DNA of 64,000 bases from Loigolactobacillus jiayinensis (GTDB lineage Bacteria; Bacillota; Bacilli; Lactobacillales; Lactobacillaceae), in NCBI RefSeq assembly GCF_003946445.1, contig NZ_RHOF01000002.1, positions 1-64,000 of the forward strand. Reading direction: 5' to 3'. Both the position numbers and the translations under genes were made by a program. The notes beneath the pieces were generated by a model that saw only the letters and a program-made list of their open reading frames with translations, was not told the origin of the DNA and did no database searches. This document shows positions 43,420 to 52,261 of this stretch, piece by piece (the first letter of the stretch is position 1; the number at the start of each line of letters is the position of its first letter).

Positions 43420-44304
43420 TTAGTCGTTAGCTGTTAACCAGTGATCCAGCACATCAATAAATTCATCGTGCTGATCCAATAACGCTAGATGTCGACTGTT
43501 CGCAAATAAATGCCACTTAACACCTGGAATATGATCATAAACGGATTTGGCAACTAGCGGTGTACATAAATCATCAGTTCCGCTGGTCACTAATACAGGT
43601 ACGTGCACGTTTTTTAGCTGATCGGTGACGTCAAAATCACTGATCGTACCGTTTTCAGTAAACTCATTTGGTCCTTCAGCAATTAAGCTAGCGCGCTTAC
43701 CATTCGTTGGCCGGCGCAATGGTTCCGGTGAGTTTTCATCCGGATCATCCCAGCAATAACGCTCCATATAACGATCATTCGCCGCTAAATATTTAGGCCC
43801 ACTAAAGTCACCAGTACGTTCAGCTTCGGCGATTGCTTCCCGATCTTCGTAGCTTAAATACGAAATCAAGCGATGTTGTTCTTGCGTCCACAATTTAATT
43901 GAAGCTGGCGAACCGTCGATCATGACACTTTTAATTCCCGGCGTCTCGTAATGAGTCAAATAATACATTTCCAGCATGCCGCCCCAAGATTGGCCAAGCA
44001 TGTGGACTTGATCCAAATGCAGATATTTGCGTAAAGCGATTAACTCCGCCGTCCAAGTTTCTTCAACATAAAGTGCTGGATCCTCAGGTAGGGAGGATTT
44101 ACCGCAGCCAACTTGGTCATACATAATTAATTGTCGGCCAGTATCAGCATAATCATCGAGCAATTCAAAATAATTATGTGAGGAACCAGGACCGCCATGG
44201 ATCAAAAGTAGCGGCGCCTTATCTGGATTAGCCTCGCCAACGATACGATAGTACGTTTTGAAACCGCGAAACGGCATGTAACCTTCTTCAATTTTCATCA
44301 GCAA
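43420..44304 (-). CDS. pip: proline iminopeptidase
   Basis: A 294-residue alpha/beta hydrolase of the S33 peptidase family. The oxyanion HGGPG motif appears in LLLIHGGPGSSHNYF, the nucleophile serine in GQSWGGMLEM, the acid near TSGTDDLCTP and the histidine in FANSRHLALLD. It removes N-terminal proline from peptides in the cytoplasm, a common trait of lactobacilli adapted to casein or plant peptides. The start could be the TTG at 44304, six bases after AAAGGA, or the ATG at 44298. Confidence 0.92.
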   Translation of the reverse strand: MLMKIEEGYMPFRGFKTYYRIVGEANPDKAPLLLIHGGPGSSHNYFELLDDYADTGRQLIMYDQVGCGKSSLPEDPALYVEETWTAELIALRKYLHLDQVHMLGQSWGGMLEMYYLTHYETPGIKSVMIDGSPASIKLWTQEQHRLISYLSYEDREAIAEAERTGDFSGPKYLAANDRYMERYCWDDPDENSPEPLRRPTNGKRASLIAEGPNEFTENGTISDFDVTDQLKNVHVPVLVTSGTDDLCTPLVAKSVYDHIPGVKWHLFANSRHLALLDQHDEFIDVLDHWLTAND

Positions 44305-44361
44305 TTCAAGTCCTTTTATAGTGTTGTTAAGTTCAATTGTACGCCTAATTGAAGCAATCGT

Positions 44362-46317
44362 TCATTTGAATTTTGCTAAGTCAGTCGCTGAATAAACATA
44401 TGGTACGTGCGCTGTTTGCGGTACTTGATCCCAAGGCACTGGATAGCCGGCACCATGTGCACAGAAAACGGAACCTGGCGCATTAGCCACATCAGCGACT
44501 GGATCATATTGCGCCGCGGCGACCACTTTTGCTTCATCGTGGCACGGCCGATAGCCATCAATGATGCACTCCAACTGCCCTTGGCCATGGGTATAGGCGT
44601 AAACCGTCTGCGCGTAACCCTGCATTTCAGAAACTGGCGCGGTCCCAGTTAAGCGTGCGCCAGTAGCTGTGGTGACTGGTGCATCAAAATGACCACTCAT
44701 CTGTTGAATATCCGTCATTGCACGCCCAATTTGTTCTTGACCAACTTCTAAACGAAATTGATACCACGGCTCCAATAACTGGCAACCAGCCTGCGCTTTA
44801 AGTGTCATCAATCCTTGCCGCAATGCCCGCCAAGTTGCTTCACGAAAGTCACCGCCGACCGTGTGGACATTGCTAGCTTTACCACCAACTAACGTGATCC
44901 GCATATCCGTAATTGGCGCGCCGACCAACACGCCAAGCTGTTCTTTGGCCTGTAAATTTGCCAACACTTGATGCTGCCAATTACGACCTAATACATCGAT
45001 TGGACAGTCAGCAGCGAAGGTCAAGCCACTCCCGCGCGGCGCTGGTTGCAGTAACAAGTGCACCTCAGCATAATGTCGCAGCGGTTCAAAATGGCCGACA
45101 CCTTCCACTGCTTGTGTGATCGTTTCTTTGTACAAAATACTGCCGACGCCAAAAGTAACATCCAAATTAAACCGCGTTGCTAGTAATTGCTGCAAAATTT
45201 CCAACTGAACAGTTCCCATAAGCTGAACGCGAATTTCCTGTAACTCCTTGGACCAAACAACGTGTAGCTGCGGATCCTCGTCTTCCAATTGTCGCAAAGC
45301 CGTTAAACAAGTGTGCAGCTCATTGCCGTCAGGATCAAGCGTATAATTAAGCACCGGCTGAATCAGCGGTGTCGCCGCAGCCACAGCCTTGCCTAGTCCT
45401 TGACCAGGATGTGTACCCGTTAATCCAGGAATCGCACAAACTTCACCAGCAGAAATTTCTGAACTAATCGTAAATTTAGTGCCATTATAAATGCGCAATT
45501 GATTAACTTTTTGGTCATCCAACAACACATCTTTCGTCCGCAAAATACCTCCAGTTACCCGTAGCCAAGTTAATCGTTCACCTTTTTCATCATAAGAAAT
45601 TTTAAAAACTTGTGCCCCAAAATCAGACTGATAGGTAGTTGCCACTGTCCAGCGTTCTAAGCCATTTAGTAATGTAGCCACACCATCCAACTTCAGTGCC
45701 GCGCCAAAATAGCAGGGAAAAATTTTGCGCCGCTGAATCATTTGCCGTACTGTATCATCGGTTATAGTACCAGTTGCCAAAAAATCCGCTAGTACAGTAT
45801 CATCATTTAAAGCAATTTCCTCATAGGCGTCAGCAATTTGCTCGGTATCAAAGGCCAGACAACCTTCCGCAAGCTGACTTTGCAATTGATCAAGTACCTG
45901 CTGCCGCTCAGTACCGGGTGCATCCATTTTATTCACGAAAATAAATGTCGGCACGTGATATCGCTCAAGTAAGCGCCACAACGTCCGCGTATAACCTTGC
46001 ACACCATCCAGCGCTGAAACCACCAGCACCGCATAATCGAGCACGCTTAACACCTGTTCCGTTTGACTAGCAAAATCCACGTGTCCCGGTGTATCCAGCA
46101 GCGTTAAATCAAGCGCCTGATATTGCAAACTTGCTTGGTGTGAAAAAATCGTGATGCCGCGCTGCTTTTCTAAATCATCAGGATCAAGAAAAGCATCCCC
46201 ATTATCAACTCGCCCGAGCTGCCGCAGTTCACCTGAACGATAAAGTAATGCTTCAGATAATGTCGTTTTTCCCGCATCAACATGGGCGATAATACCTGCT
46301 ACAATGTGCTTTGTCAT
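44362..46317 (-). CDS. TetM-like ribosomal protection GTPase (EF-G paralogue)
   Basis: A 651-residue translational GTPase of the TetM/TetO/EF-G family. It has the P loop AHVDAGKTTL, G2 RGIT, G3 DTPGH and G4 NKMD, followed by beta-barrel and EF-G domains III-V. Length and the DNGDAFLDPDDLEKQRGIT switch region resemble the chromosomal TetM-like proteins of lactobacilli more than the mobile tet(M)/tet(W) genes. Whether it gives tetracycline resistance cannot be told. No mobile element flanks it. GGAGTGG precedes the ATG. Confidence 0.85.
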   Translation of the reverse strand: MTKHIVAGIIAHVDAGKTTLSEALLYRSGELRQLGRVDNGDAFLDPDDLEKQRGITIFSHQASLQYQALDLTLLDTPGHVDFASQTEQVLSVLDYAVLVVSALDGVQGYTRTLWRLLERYHVPTFIFVNKMDAPGTERQQVLDQLQSQLAEGCLAFDTEQIADAYEEIALNDDTVLADFLATGTITDDTVRQMIQRRKIFPCYFGAALKLDGVATLLNGLERWTVATTYQSDFGAQVFKISYDEKGERLTWLRVTGGILRTKDVLLDDQKVNQLRIYNGTKFTISSEISAGEVCAIPGLTGTHPGQGLGKAVAAATPLIQPVLNYTLDPDGNELHTCLTALRQLEDEDPQLHVVWSKELQEIRVQLMGTVQLEILQQLLATRFNLDVTFGVGSILYKETITQAVEGVGHFEPLRHYAEVHLLLQPAPRGSGLTFAADCPIDVLGRNWQHQVLANLQAKEQLGVLVGAPITDMRITLVGGKASNVHTVGGDFREATWRALRQGLMTLKAQAGCQLLEPWYQFRLEVGQEQIGRAMTDIQQMSGHFDAPVTTATGARLTGTAPVSEMQGYAQTVYAYTHGQGQLECIIDGYRPCHDEAKVVAAAQYDPVADVANAPGSVFCAHGAGYPVPWDQVPQTAHVPYVYSATDLAKFK

Positions 46318-46649
46318 GTACCACTCCTCTTTTCTACTCTGTTTGTCATATTTACTAATTAAGAAAATTGATTTTTCAATGTCGTTTTGAAATGATCACT
46401 AGGATCCCTCATTGTATTTCTTTAGTTACCTAATTAATATACTTTTGTAGCAAGCTCTGTCAAAGATATTGCTGAAGATACTCATAAAGTAACTCCATGC
46501 CCAAGGATACACTCTAAAGTATTTTTTCTTCTAATTATTAGTTAACATGTCACGGAACTATTTTTATACAAAGCAAAACACTAAATCAAATTTATTTAGT
46601 GTTAGTATATTGGCATTGATGATACCTTACTGATTCTCCATTCGCTATT
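46318..46649. other. gap with rlmH terminator
   Basis: A hairpin AACACTAAAT/ATTTAGTGTT (46577-46586 with 46594-46603) lies downstream of rlmH on the minus strand and, followed by TTTTG, is its likely terminator. The remaining AT-rich sequence, which must include the TetM-like promoter, shows nothing else I can support. Confidence 0.5.
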
Positions 46650-47132
46650 TCACTTATGATATGGACTACCTGCATTGATCATAAATCCACGATAAACCTG
46701 CTCAATCAGCACTAGCCGCATTAACTGATGTGGTAGCGTTAGTTTACCAAAGCTTAACTGATCGTCACTGCGCTTCATGACGGCTGGCGACAGACCAAGT
46801 GATCCGCCGATAACAAACGTGATTGCTGAATGACCATACGTTGCTAAATGATCCAGCTCTGCAGCAAATTCTTCGGAGGCGCGCTGTTTACCTTCAATTG
46901 CCAGCGCATAAACGTACTCACGCTCCTTGATTTTTGCTAGGATGCGCGTCCCTTCTTTTTCCTTTACTGTTGCCATTTCAGCGGCGCTTAACTTTTCTGG
47001 CGCCTTTTCGTCCGCAACTTCAACTAATTCCAGCTTACAAAAGGTATCCAGCCGCTTAGCGTACTCCGCAATACCTTGTTTCAAATATTTTTCCTTTAAT
47101 TTACCGACACCGATAATTTTGATATTCAGCAT
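46650..47132 (-). CDS. rlmH: 23S rRNA (pseudouridine1915-N3)-methyltransferase RlmH
   Basis: A 160-residue SPOUT methyltransferase, full length for the family. It starts [20 protein letters not shown], and the SAM-binding knot is formed by [13 protein letters not shown] and the C-terminal [21 protein letters not shown]. It methylates pseudouridine 1915 in helix 69 of 23S rRNA on the assembled ribosome. In many Firmicutes it lies next to htrA near the origin, as here. CGGAGG lies seven bases ahead of the ATG. Confidence 0.97.
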   Translation of the reverse strand: MLNIKIIGVGKLKEKYLKQGIAEYAKRLDTFCKLELVEVADEKAPEKLSAAEMATVKEKEGTRILAKIKEREYVYALAIEGKQRASEEFAAELDHLATYGHSAITFVIGGSLGLSPAVMKRSDDQLSFGKLTLPHQLMRLVLIEQVYRGFMINAGSPYHK

Positions 47133-47205
47133 ATTATTCCTCCGTTATCTTTTAGCGCGCTGAATGATGAAGAACTGCTGCTAGAAAGTCACCAACATGC
47201 ACAAG

Positions 47206-47513
47206 TTGTCCACAAGAGTTATCAACATGTTGACAACTTGTTAAACTAAATGTAGGGGCGAACTTTTTTTCGCGTACTAAATCATGTAACTCAAAAAAAG
47301 CTAAACTTTTTTGTTTAATAGTTATCCACAGTTTATTTATCGTTCGTCAAAGCGCGCTTAATTAGCTATAACCCCTATTATATCAGACTTAGCGTGAATT
47401 TAATTCGTTAAATTAATAAAGTTACGCACAGAACGTTTTTCAACATGTGGATAACTTTGCATGCTATTTTCGCCTTGTTTAAGCAGTTTAAAGTTATCCA
47501 CAGCTGTGTAAAA
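47206..47513. other. DnaA-box cluster between rlmH and htrA
   Basis: Three perfect TTATCCACA boxes (47322-47330 and 47494-47502 forward, 47446-47454 reverse), one degenerate-consensus box (47505-47513, reverse) and three one-mismatch boxes (47206-47214, 47219-47227, 47422-47430) fall within ~310 bases of AT-rich, gene-free DNA. No dnaA gene is adjacent. The cluster may titrate DnaA or influence initiation near the origin. Confidence 0.75.
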
Positions 47514-47728
47514 GACTGTTCACAACTTTTATGAACATTGACAAATCTATTTCTTAACATTGCGCCACTATTTTGGTTTACTTTTAATTCCTATTGCTAC
47601 GGTATTTTACGGGAACTTATCCGCTTACGTTTTCCTAGACCAGTTAACCAGTTACCGAACGTTCAGATTCTCCGCGCTTGAATTGATCCGTGCTACGCTG
47701 AATCTTCGCGCTTGATTTAGTGCAAAAA

Positions 47729-47760
47729 AATAAGGCCCACTGATTTCAGTAGGTCTTATT
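47729..47760 (-). terminator. htrA terminator
   Basis: A stem of about 14 bp (AATAAGGCCCACTGA with TCAGTAGGTCTTATT) directly follows the htrA stop on the minus strand, with an A run on its left that reads as U in the transcript. Confidence 0.8.
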
Positions 47761-47768
47761 GACAGTAA

Positions 47769-49031
47769 CTATTCAGTTACGTTTAATTGGGTCGTGTTTT
47801 CGCTTAAGGTAATTGTTCCTGACTTCTTGGTGCCACCACGGTAATAGCTAACCGCTACCTTATCGCCAACACTGTGATTATATAACTCAGTCCGTAGATC
47901 AGCACTGTTAGTGACTTTCTTACCACCAAGTGATGTAATCACATCGTACTTCTTTAACCCAGCATTAGCTGCTGGTGAACTACTTTTAACTGACATCAGC
48001 ACCACACCACCGGTAACGCTAGCAGGTAGATCTAAAATTGATTTCTGCTGTGTTGCAGAAATATTGGATAGATCAGCCATCGAAACACCTAACGCTGGTC
48101 GAACGATTTTACCATTGCTGACCAACTGGTCGATGATTTTAACAACTTCATTACTTGGGATGGCAAAGCCCATACCTTCAACTGTTGCCGTGCTGGAACT
48201 GCCAGAGCTACTTAATTTCATTGAATTGATCCCAATAACCTGCCCTTGAATATTGAGCAAAGGACCACCAGAATTACCAGAGTTAATTGCTGCATCCGTC
48301 TGGATAACCGTTGCTTCACCGGTTTCTTGCCCAGTGGTTTCATCAGTAACTGCTACTGTCCGATTCTTCGCGGAAATAATTCCTTGAGTAACTGATGTAG
48401 CGTACTCAGAACCTAATGGTGACCCAATTGCAATTGCTGGTTCGCCAACTTTAATACTGTCGGAATTACCGAAACTGGCTACCTGTGTCACTTTATCCGC
48501 GCTAATACTCAAAACGGCCAAATCAGTAACTGAGTCAGTCCCAACTTTTTTAGCGGTTAACTTCGTACCGTCGCTAAGAATAACTTCTAGCTTGGCCGAG
48601 CCGGTAACCACGTGATTATTCGTTACGATGTAGGCTTTACCGTCTGCTTTTTTATAAATCACGCCGGAGCCTTCACTATATTCTTCAAGGCTACTGCTAC
48701 TAGAACTACCTGATGAATCGGATGACGAATCAGAACTACCGCCAAAAAACTCACTTAAGCCACTATCGTCACTACTACTTTGATTTTGTAGGTTAATTAC
48801 CGAAACAACAGCATTCTTTGTATGTTTAAACACATTGGAAACCTGTGAATTAGTGCTCACTTTTACATTGCTGACTTGAGTGGTACCTGCTTTAGTGGTA
48901 TTAACAACGCTACCATTCGAACTACTACCATTGTCCAAAAGGTTAACGCCACCGTAGACTACGCCCCCACCCACAACGGCTGCCACTAGCGCGACAACTG
49001 CAGTCTTAACTAAACTATTTGATTGTTTCAT
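47769..49031 (-). CDS. htrA: HtrA/DegP-type membrane serine protease
   Basis: A 420-residue surface protease. One membrane helix (about 9-30) is followed by a Ser/Gly-rich linker (SSDSSSDSSGSSSSS), a trypsin-like domain with the triad His in TNNHVVTG, Asp in SVTDLAVL and Ser in NSGNSGGPLL, and a C-terminal PDZ domain (AGLKKYDVITSLGG). It degrades misfolded secreted proteins and is often in the WalR or stress regulon. It lies downstream of the walRKHIJ genes after a ~190-base gap with its own TGGAGG site. Confidence 0.95.
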   Translation of the reverse strand: MKQSNSLVKTAVVALVAAVVGGGVVYGGVNLLDNGSSSNGSVVNTTKAGTTQVSNVKVSTNSQVSNVFKHTKNAVVSVINLQNQSSSDDSGLSEFFGGSSDSSSDSSGSSSSSSLEEYSEGSGVIYKKADGKAYIVTNNHVVTGSAKLEVILSDGTKLTAKKVGTDSVTDLAVLSISADKVTQVASFGNSDSIKVGEPAIAIGSPLGSEYATSVTQGIISAKNRTVAVTDETTGQETGEATVIQTDAAINSGNSGGPLLNIQGQVIGINSMKLSSSGSSSTATVEGMGFAIPSNEVVKIIDQLVSNGKIVRPALGVSMADLSNISATQQKSILDLPASVTGGVVLMSVKSSSPAANAGLKKYDVITSLGGKKVTNSADLRTELYNHSVGDKVAVSYYRGGTKKSGTITLSENTTQLNVTE

Positions 49032-49219
49032 AACAAACCTCCAGTTTTTTCAGAACTTGCTTATGTTATTAGAATAGCGCAAAATTTTGAAAAATTATTG
49101 AACAAGTTGCGATTAAATCATAATAAATTTAGCCTAAACGCAACTTACTTCCACAGTAATAGTGGCTTATTGCAAAGTGAAATCGGCACGTTTTTTCAAG
49201 CGCAAGCATCCATTTCACC

Positions 49220-50032
49220 CTAGAGGCTTAGTAATGGTAATGCCGCATCTGGCTCAGTATCGTATAAGTTGAAGTCATGACCGACACCAAAATCGTGCTC
49301 TTTCAACATTGAAGCCACCGTTAAATGGCAGAGTTCCTTCATGTTATTATGCAAACTGCGATGGCCCAGAAAAACGTTTTTCGTACGGTTGCCGATCACA
49401 TCCATTAAGCCATCGGCACCTGCTTCGTTGCTTAAATGGCCTTTATCGCCAAGGATCCGCTGTTTTAGCGGCCATGGGTACATGCCCATCCGCAACATTT
49501 CGACATCATGATTACACTCGAATAAGTAAGCATCGGCATCGCTGATCTGCGCGCTTAACCGTTCAGAAACGTAGCCAGTATCAGTTAAAATGACAAAGGT
49601 TTTGCCATTATGCTGAAATTCATAAAACTGCGGTGCCGCAGCATCATGGGAAACGCCAAAACTCTGAATATCAAGGTCAGCAAAGCTTTTTAGCGCACCC
49701 ATTTCAAAAATATGTTGTTGCGCTACCGGTACTTTACCGATTTTTGGTAACATAGCATCCCAAGTTGGCTGATTTGCGTAAACGTTGAGCTGCGGATAAC
49801 GGCGCGCTAAAATACCAACACTTTTAATATGATCCGTGTGTTCATGGGTCACCAATAAATCATCAACCTCAGTCATATCGTGACCAATTGACTGTATCAA
49901 GCCTTCAATTTTTTTACCACTTAAGCCGGCATCAACTAACACCTTGCGCTTTGGCGTTTCAATGTATGTTACGTTGCCTGTACTACCGCTACTCAAAATA
50001 CTGATCTTCATATGATCGTCATTTTGCACCAT
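49220..50032 (-). CDS. walJ: WalJ/YycJ metallo-beta-lactamase fold nuclease
   Basis: A 270-residue metallo-beta-lactamase protein with the metal motif THEHTDH (LLVTHEHTDHIKSVG), a DTGYVSE-type strand and late LGHRSLHNN. YycJ/WalJ proteins are 5'-3' exonucleases linked to mismatch repair and cell division coordination. It is the last gene of the wal cluster. GGAG seven bases upstream supports the ATG at 50032; a second ATG (MKISILSSGSTGN) 21 bases downstream is where many homologues begin. Confidence 0.93.
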   Translation of the reverse strand: MVQNDDHMKISILSSGSTGNVTYIETPKRKVLVDAGLSGKKIEGLIQSIGHDMTEVDDLLVTHEHTDHIKSVGILARRYPQLNVYANQPTWDAMLPKIGKVPVAQQHIFEMGALKSFADLDIQSFGVSHDAAAPQFYEFQHNGKTFVILTDTGYVSERLSAQISDADAYLFECNHDVEMLRMGMYPWPLKQRILGDKGHLSNEAGADGLMDVIGNRTKNVFLGHRSLHNNMKELCHLTVASMLKEHDFGVGHDFNLYDTEPDAALPLLSL

Positions 50033-50111
50033 GCTTGTTCTCCATTCTCACTAAAAGCTTATATCAAGTCTATTATACTTAGTTTGGCCAACAATGCACG
50101 CACTGCTGTTC

Positions 50112-50939
50112 CTAGCTACTCGTTGAGCTAGATAAATTCGCGTCATCACTGGCTTTCATCAAGACACTGGAAAAAGCATTGATGCGTTTGATCTGAATAT
50201 TACCGCTATTTTTATTTTCAACAGCAATAAACCAAGTCGGAATATACACTGAACTATTATTCGCATCTAGCAACCGCGAGTAACCCAACGTAGTCCATTT
50301 GATCGTCGCACCATTCGCAAGTGCATTATTGCTATACAAAGCTAAAACAGCTTGCTTCTCGGTAATCGTTGGCTCTTTTTCACGTAATGTGGTGACCTTA
50401 TTAATATAAGTTTGTTCGTAGCTGACGATTTGCTTATTAGTAACTTGGAAAATAATTTCACCTTGAGCATCATATAGATCGCCTTCAGGTAATTTTTGCG
50501 TATACACAATACGGTCAGTCGTCGAAAATAACTTAGAGTAGCGATAATGTTTGCCTAGCGCGACCATGCGGGGATTATCGATAATCTCTTTTATAGCAGT
50601 CGTATATTTCCCATTTTTAGCACTGAGCGGCCGCACTAAGCGACTGTACAAGCGTTGGTCACTGAAGCTGTAACGTTGGTTTTCCAAACGCTGACTAGCT
50701 GTTTGTAAGGCCTGATTCGCTTGGCTAGATAAATAATAACCTGATAGTACTTTAGTCGATAACTTCTTAGGTACCGTAATTTGATCGTCATGCATTTCCT
50801 GCAAAGCCAGCGTACTTTGGCTGACGTCATCGTTGTTGACCGTCTCTACGTGCTGATTTTGCTTGTACGATGTAAATAGGAAAATGTTCAAACAGACAAA
50901 AACGATCAAGAAAATAACTTCGATCCGTTTAAAATCCAT
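50112..50939 (-). CDS. walI: WalI/YycI two-component regulatory protein
   Basis: A 275-residue protein with one N-terminal membrane helix (about 6-24, VIFLIVFVCLNIFLF) and an extracytoplasmic YycI domain. With YycH it forms a membrane complex that modulates the WalK kinase. Its ATG overlaps the walH stop by one base (TAATG), so the two are translationally coupled and should be made in equal amounts. Confidence 0.9.
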   Translation of the reverse strand: MDFKRIEVIFLIVFVCLNIFLFTSYKQNQHVETVNNDDVSQSTLALQEMHDDQITVPKKLSTKVLSGYYLSSQANQALQTASQRLENQRYSFSDQRLYSRLVRPLSAKNGKYTTAIKEIIDNPRMVALGKHYRYSKLFSTTDRIVYTQKLPEGDLYDAQGEIIFQVTNKQIVSYEQTYINKVTTLREKEPTITEKQAVLALYSNNALANGATIKWTTLGYSRLLDANNSSVYIPTWFIAVENKNSGNIQIKRINAFSSVLMKASDDANLSSSTSS

Positions 50940-52261
50940 TAGCTTGCACTCCCCTCATTCGCATTTGGCGTGGTGTCTAACATTTGCTGATAACTCAACC
51001 ATTTACCATTATATTTAAAATAATAGGTCGGCGTTAGGTCGATCACTGAAGAAGAGCTGGAATTAACTGCCCAATGATAGCCCAACTTAAATGAACCAAT
51101 ATCTGCCATATCGTAGCCTGCCGCCGCCAAGTTGTCTAGCGCAGTTTGCGTTGTCGGCAACGGTGTCGCGGTACTGCTGGCTGGTAGCGGTACTTGTAAC
51201 GTATAAACTGAGAAATTCAACTTAACACCAGTGGTCAATAGTTGGACTTTGACCGCGCCAAAATCAGTTTGGTTAAACACCGGTAACCCTTCAACATAGC
51301 TCCGATAAATGACTGTCCGCGTTTTATGCTCATAGTCAAAATAACGCATATTCCCTGGGGCGCTACCAATTTTTGCCAATGTTTTATAAGCACCATTTAG
51401 GATCTTAGTTGGTGTCGTACTGGAAACATCACTGGAATAGTCTTCAAATTCAATCGTTGAATTTTGATGATCAACCTGCAGACTCTTATACGTGCCATCA
51501 TTATAAGTCGTAATGTGATTTTGCTCTTTTGTCTCAAGCGCGCTTGGATCAGTGCCGCTTAATAATGACGTTACAAAGTCAGTTGGATTCTGTTTAGTGA
51601 CCAAATAACTATACTGCGTGACCTTTACATTACTAGTGTAATAGAGCTCCGGTTGATTATTAAAGAGCTTTTCGGTCACGGGCAACTGAATTGTTGTCTT
51701 CTTCAAGCGCGCTTGAAGCGCCGCTAGATCAGCATGACTCGCCTTAGCACTAAAGCCTGTTTTACGTTGATCATCTAAAAAATAAATTGTCCCTGACTTC
51801 TTAGTTGGAATAATGATTCGGTTAAAGAAACGCTGCCGATTAGCTTTAGTCACCTTTTGCTTAAACGTTTTTGCGAACACCGCATAGGTAATGTTCCGCG
51901 GATAAACTAAACTCAGCGCGCTTTTTTGATTAATCGTAGTTAAATAGTTTTTACTCGTGAGTGGCATTTTCTTTAAGCCAGATAGCTGCCATTTAGATAA
52001 TTGTTTATGCAGCGCATCAACGATATTTTCTTTATTGTTATACACCATATATTGATTACCGTTAGCATCGCTGGTCAAGATCTGCGTCGGTAAATAAACA
52101 TCCTCGGTGTTCTTAGTCTCCGTTTGTGTTGTCGACGTGGTCGCATCCGTGGTATTACGCTGAAAACGCGCATTATTGGTCCAAATTAGCCACGACAAAA
52201 CAAGGCTGACCGCAATCATTGCCAACAAGCTGATTTTTAGTAATAAATGACTAATTTTCAT
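50939..52261 (-). CDS. walH: WalH/YycH two-component regulatory protein
   Basis: A 440-residue protein with one N-terminal membrane helix (LLLKISLLAMIAVSLVL) and an outer YycH domain of three subdomains. Its start codon at 52261 lies inside the 3' end of walK (11-base overlap). GGAGG lies 12 bases upstream; an ATG at 52273 directly abuts that site. Two exact AAGCGCGCTT palindromes (51536 and 51705) lie within this gene 169 bases apart. It works with WalI to restrain or activate WalK. Confidence 0.9.
   Translation of the reverse strand: MKISHLLLKISLLAMIAVSLVLSWLIWTNNARFQRNTTDATTSTTQTETKNTEDVYLPTQILTSDANGNQYMVYNNKENIVDALHKQLSKWQLSGLKKMPLTSKNYLTTINQKSALSLVYPRNITYAVFAKTFKQKVTKANRQRFFNRIIIPTKKSGTIYFLDDQRKTGFSAKASHADLAALQARLKKTTIQLPVTEKLFNNQPELYYTSNVKVTQYSYLVTKQNPTDFVTSLLSGTDPSALETKEQNHITTYNDGTYKSLQVDHQNSTIEFEDYSSDVSSTTPTKILNGAYKTLAKIGSAPGNMRYFDYEHKTRTVIYRSYVEGLPVFNQTDFGAVKVQLLTTGVKLNFSVYTLQVPLPASSTATPLPTTQTALDNLAAAGYDMADIGSFKLGYHWAVNSSSSSVIDLTPTYYFKYNGKWLSYQQMLDTTPNANEGSAS

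Noticed and set aside
44362-46317. acquired tetracycline resistance gene
   Set aside because: The sequence looks chromosomal and diverged from tet(M), with no mobile elements, and resistance cannot be claimed.
47206-47513. the chromosomal origin oriC
   Set aside because: No dnaA, dnaN or rpmH gene is adjacent and no obvious AT-rich unwinding trio is paired with the boxes. An oriC-proximal cluster fits better.
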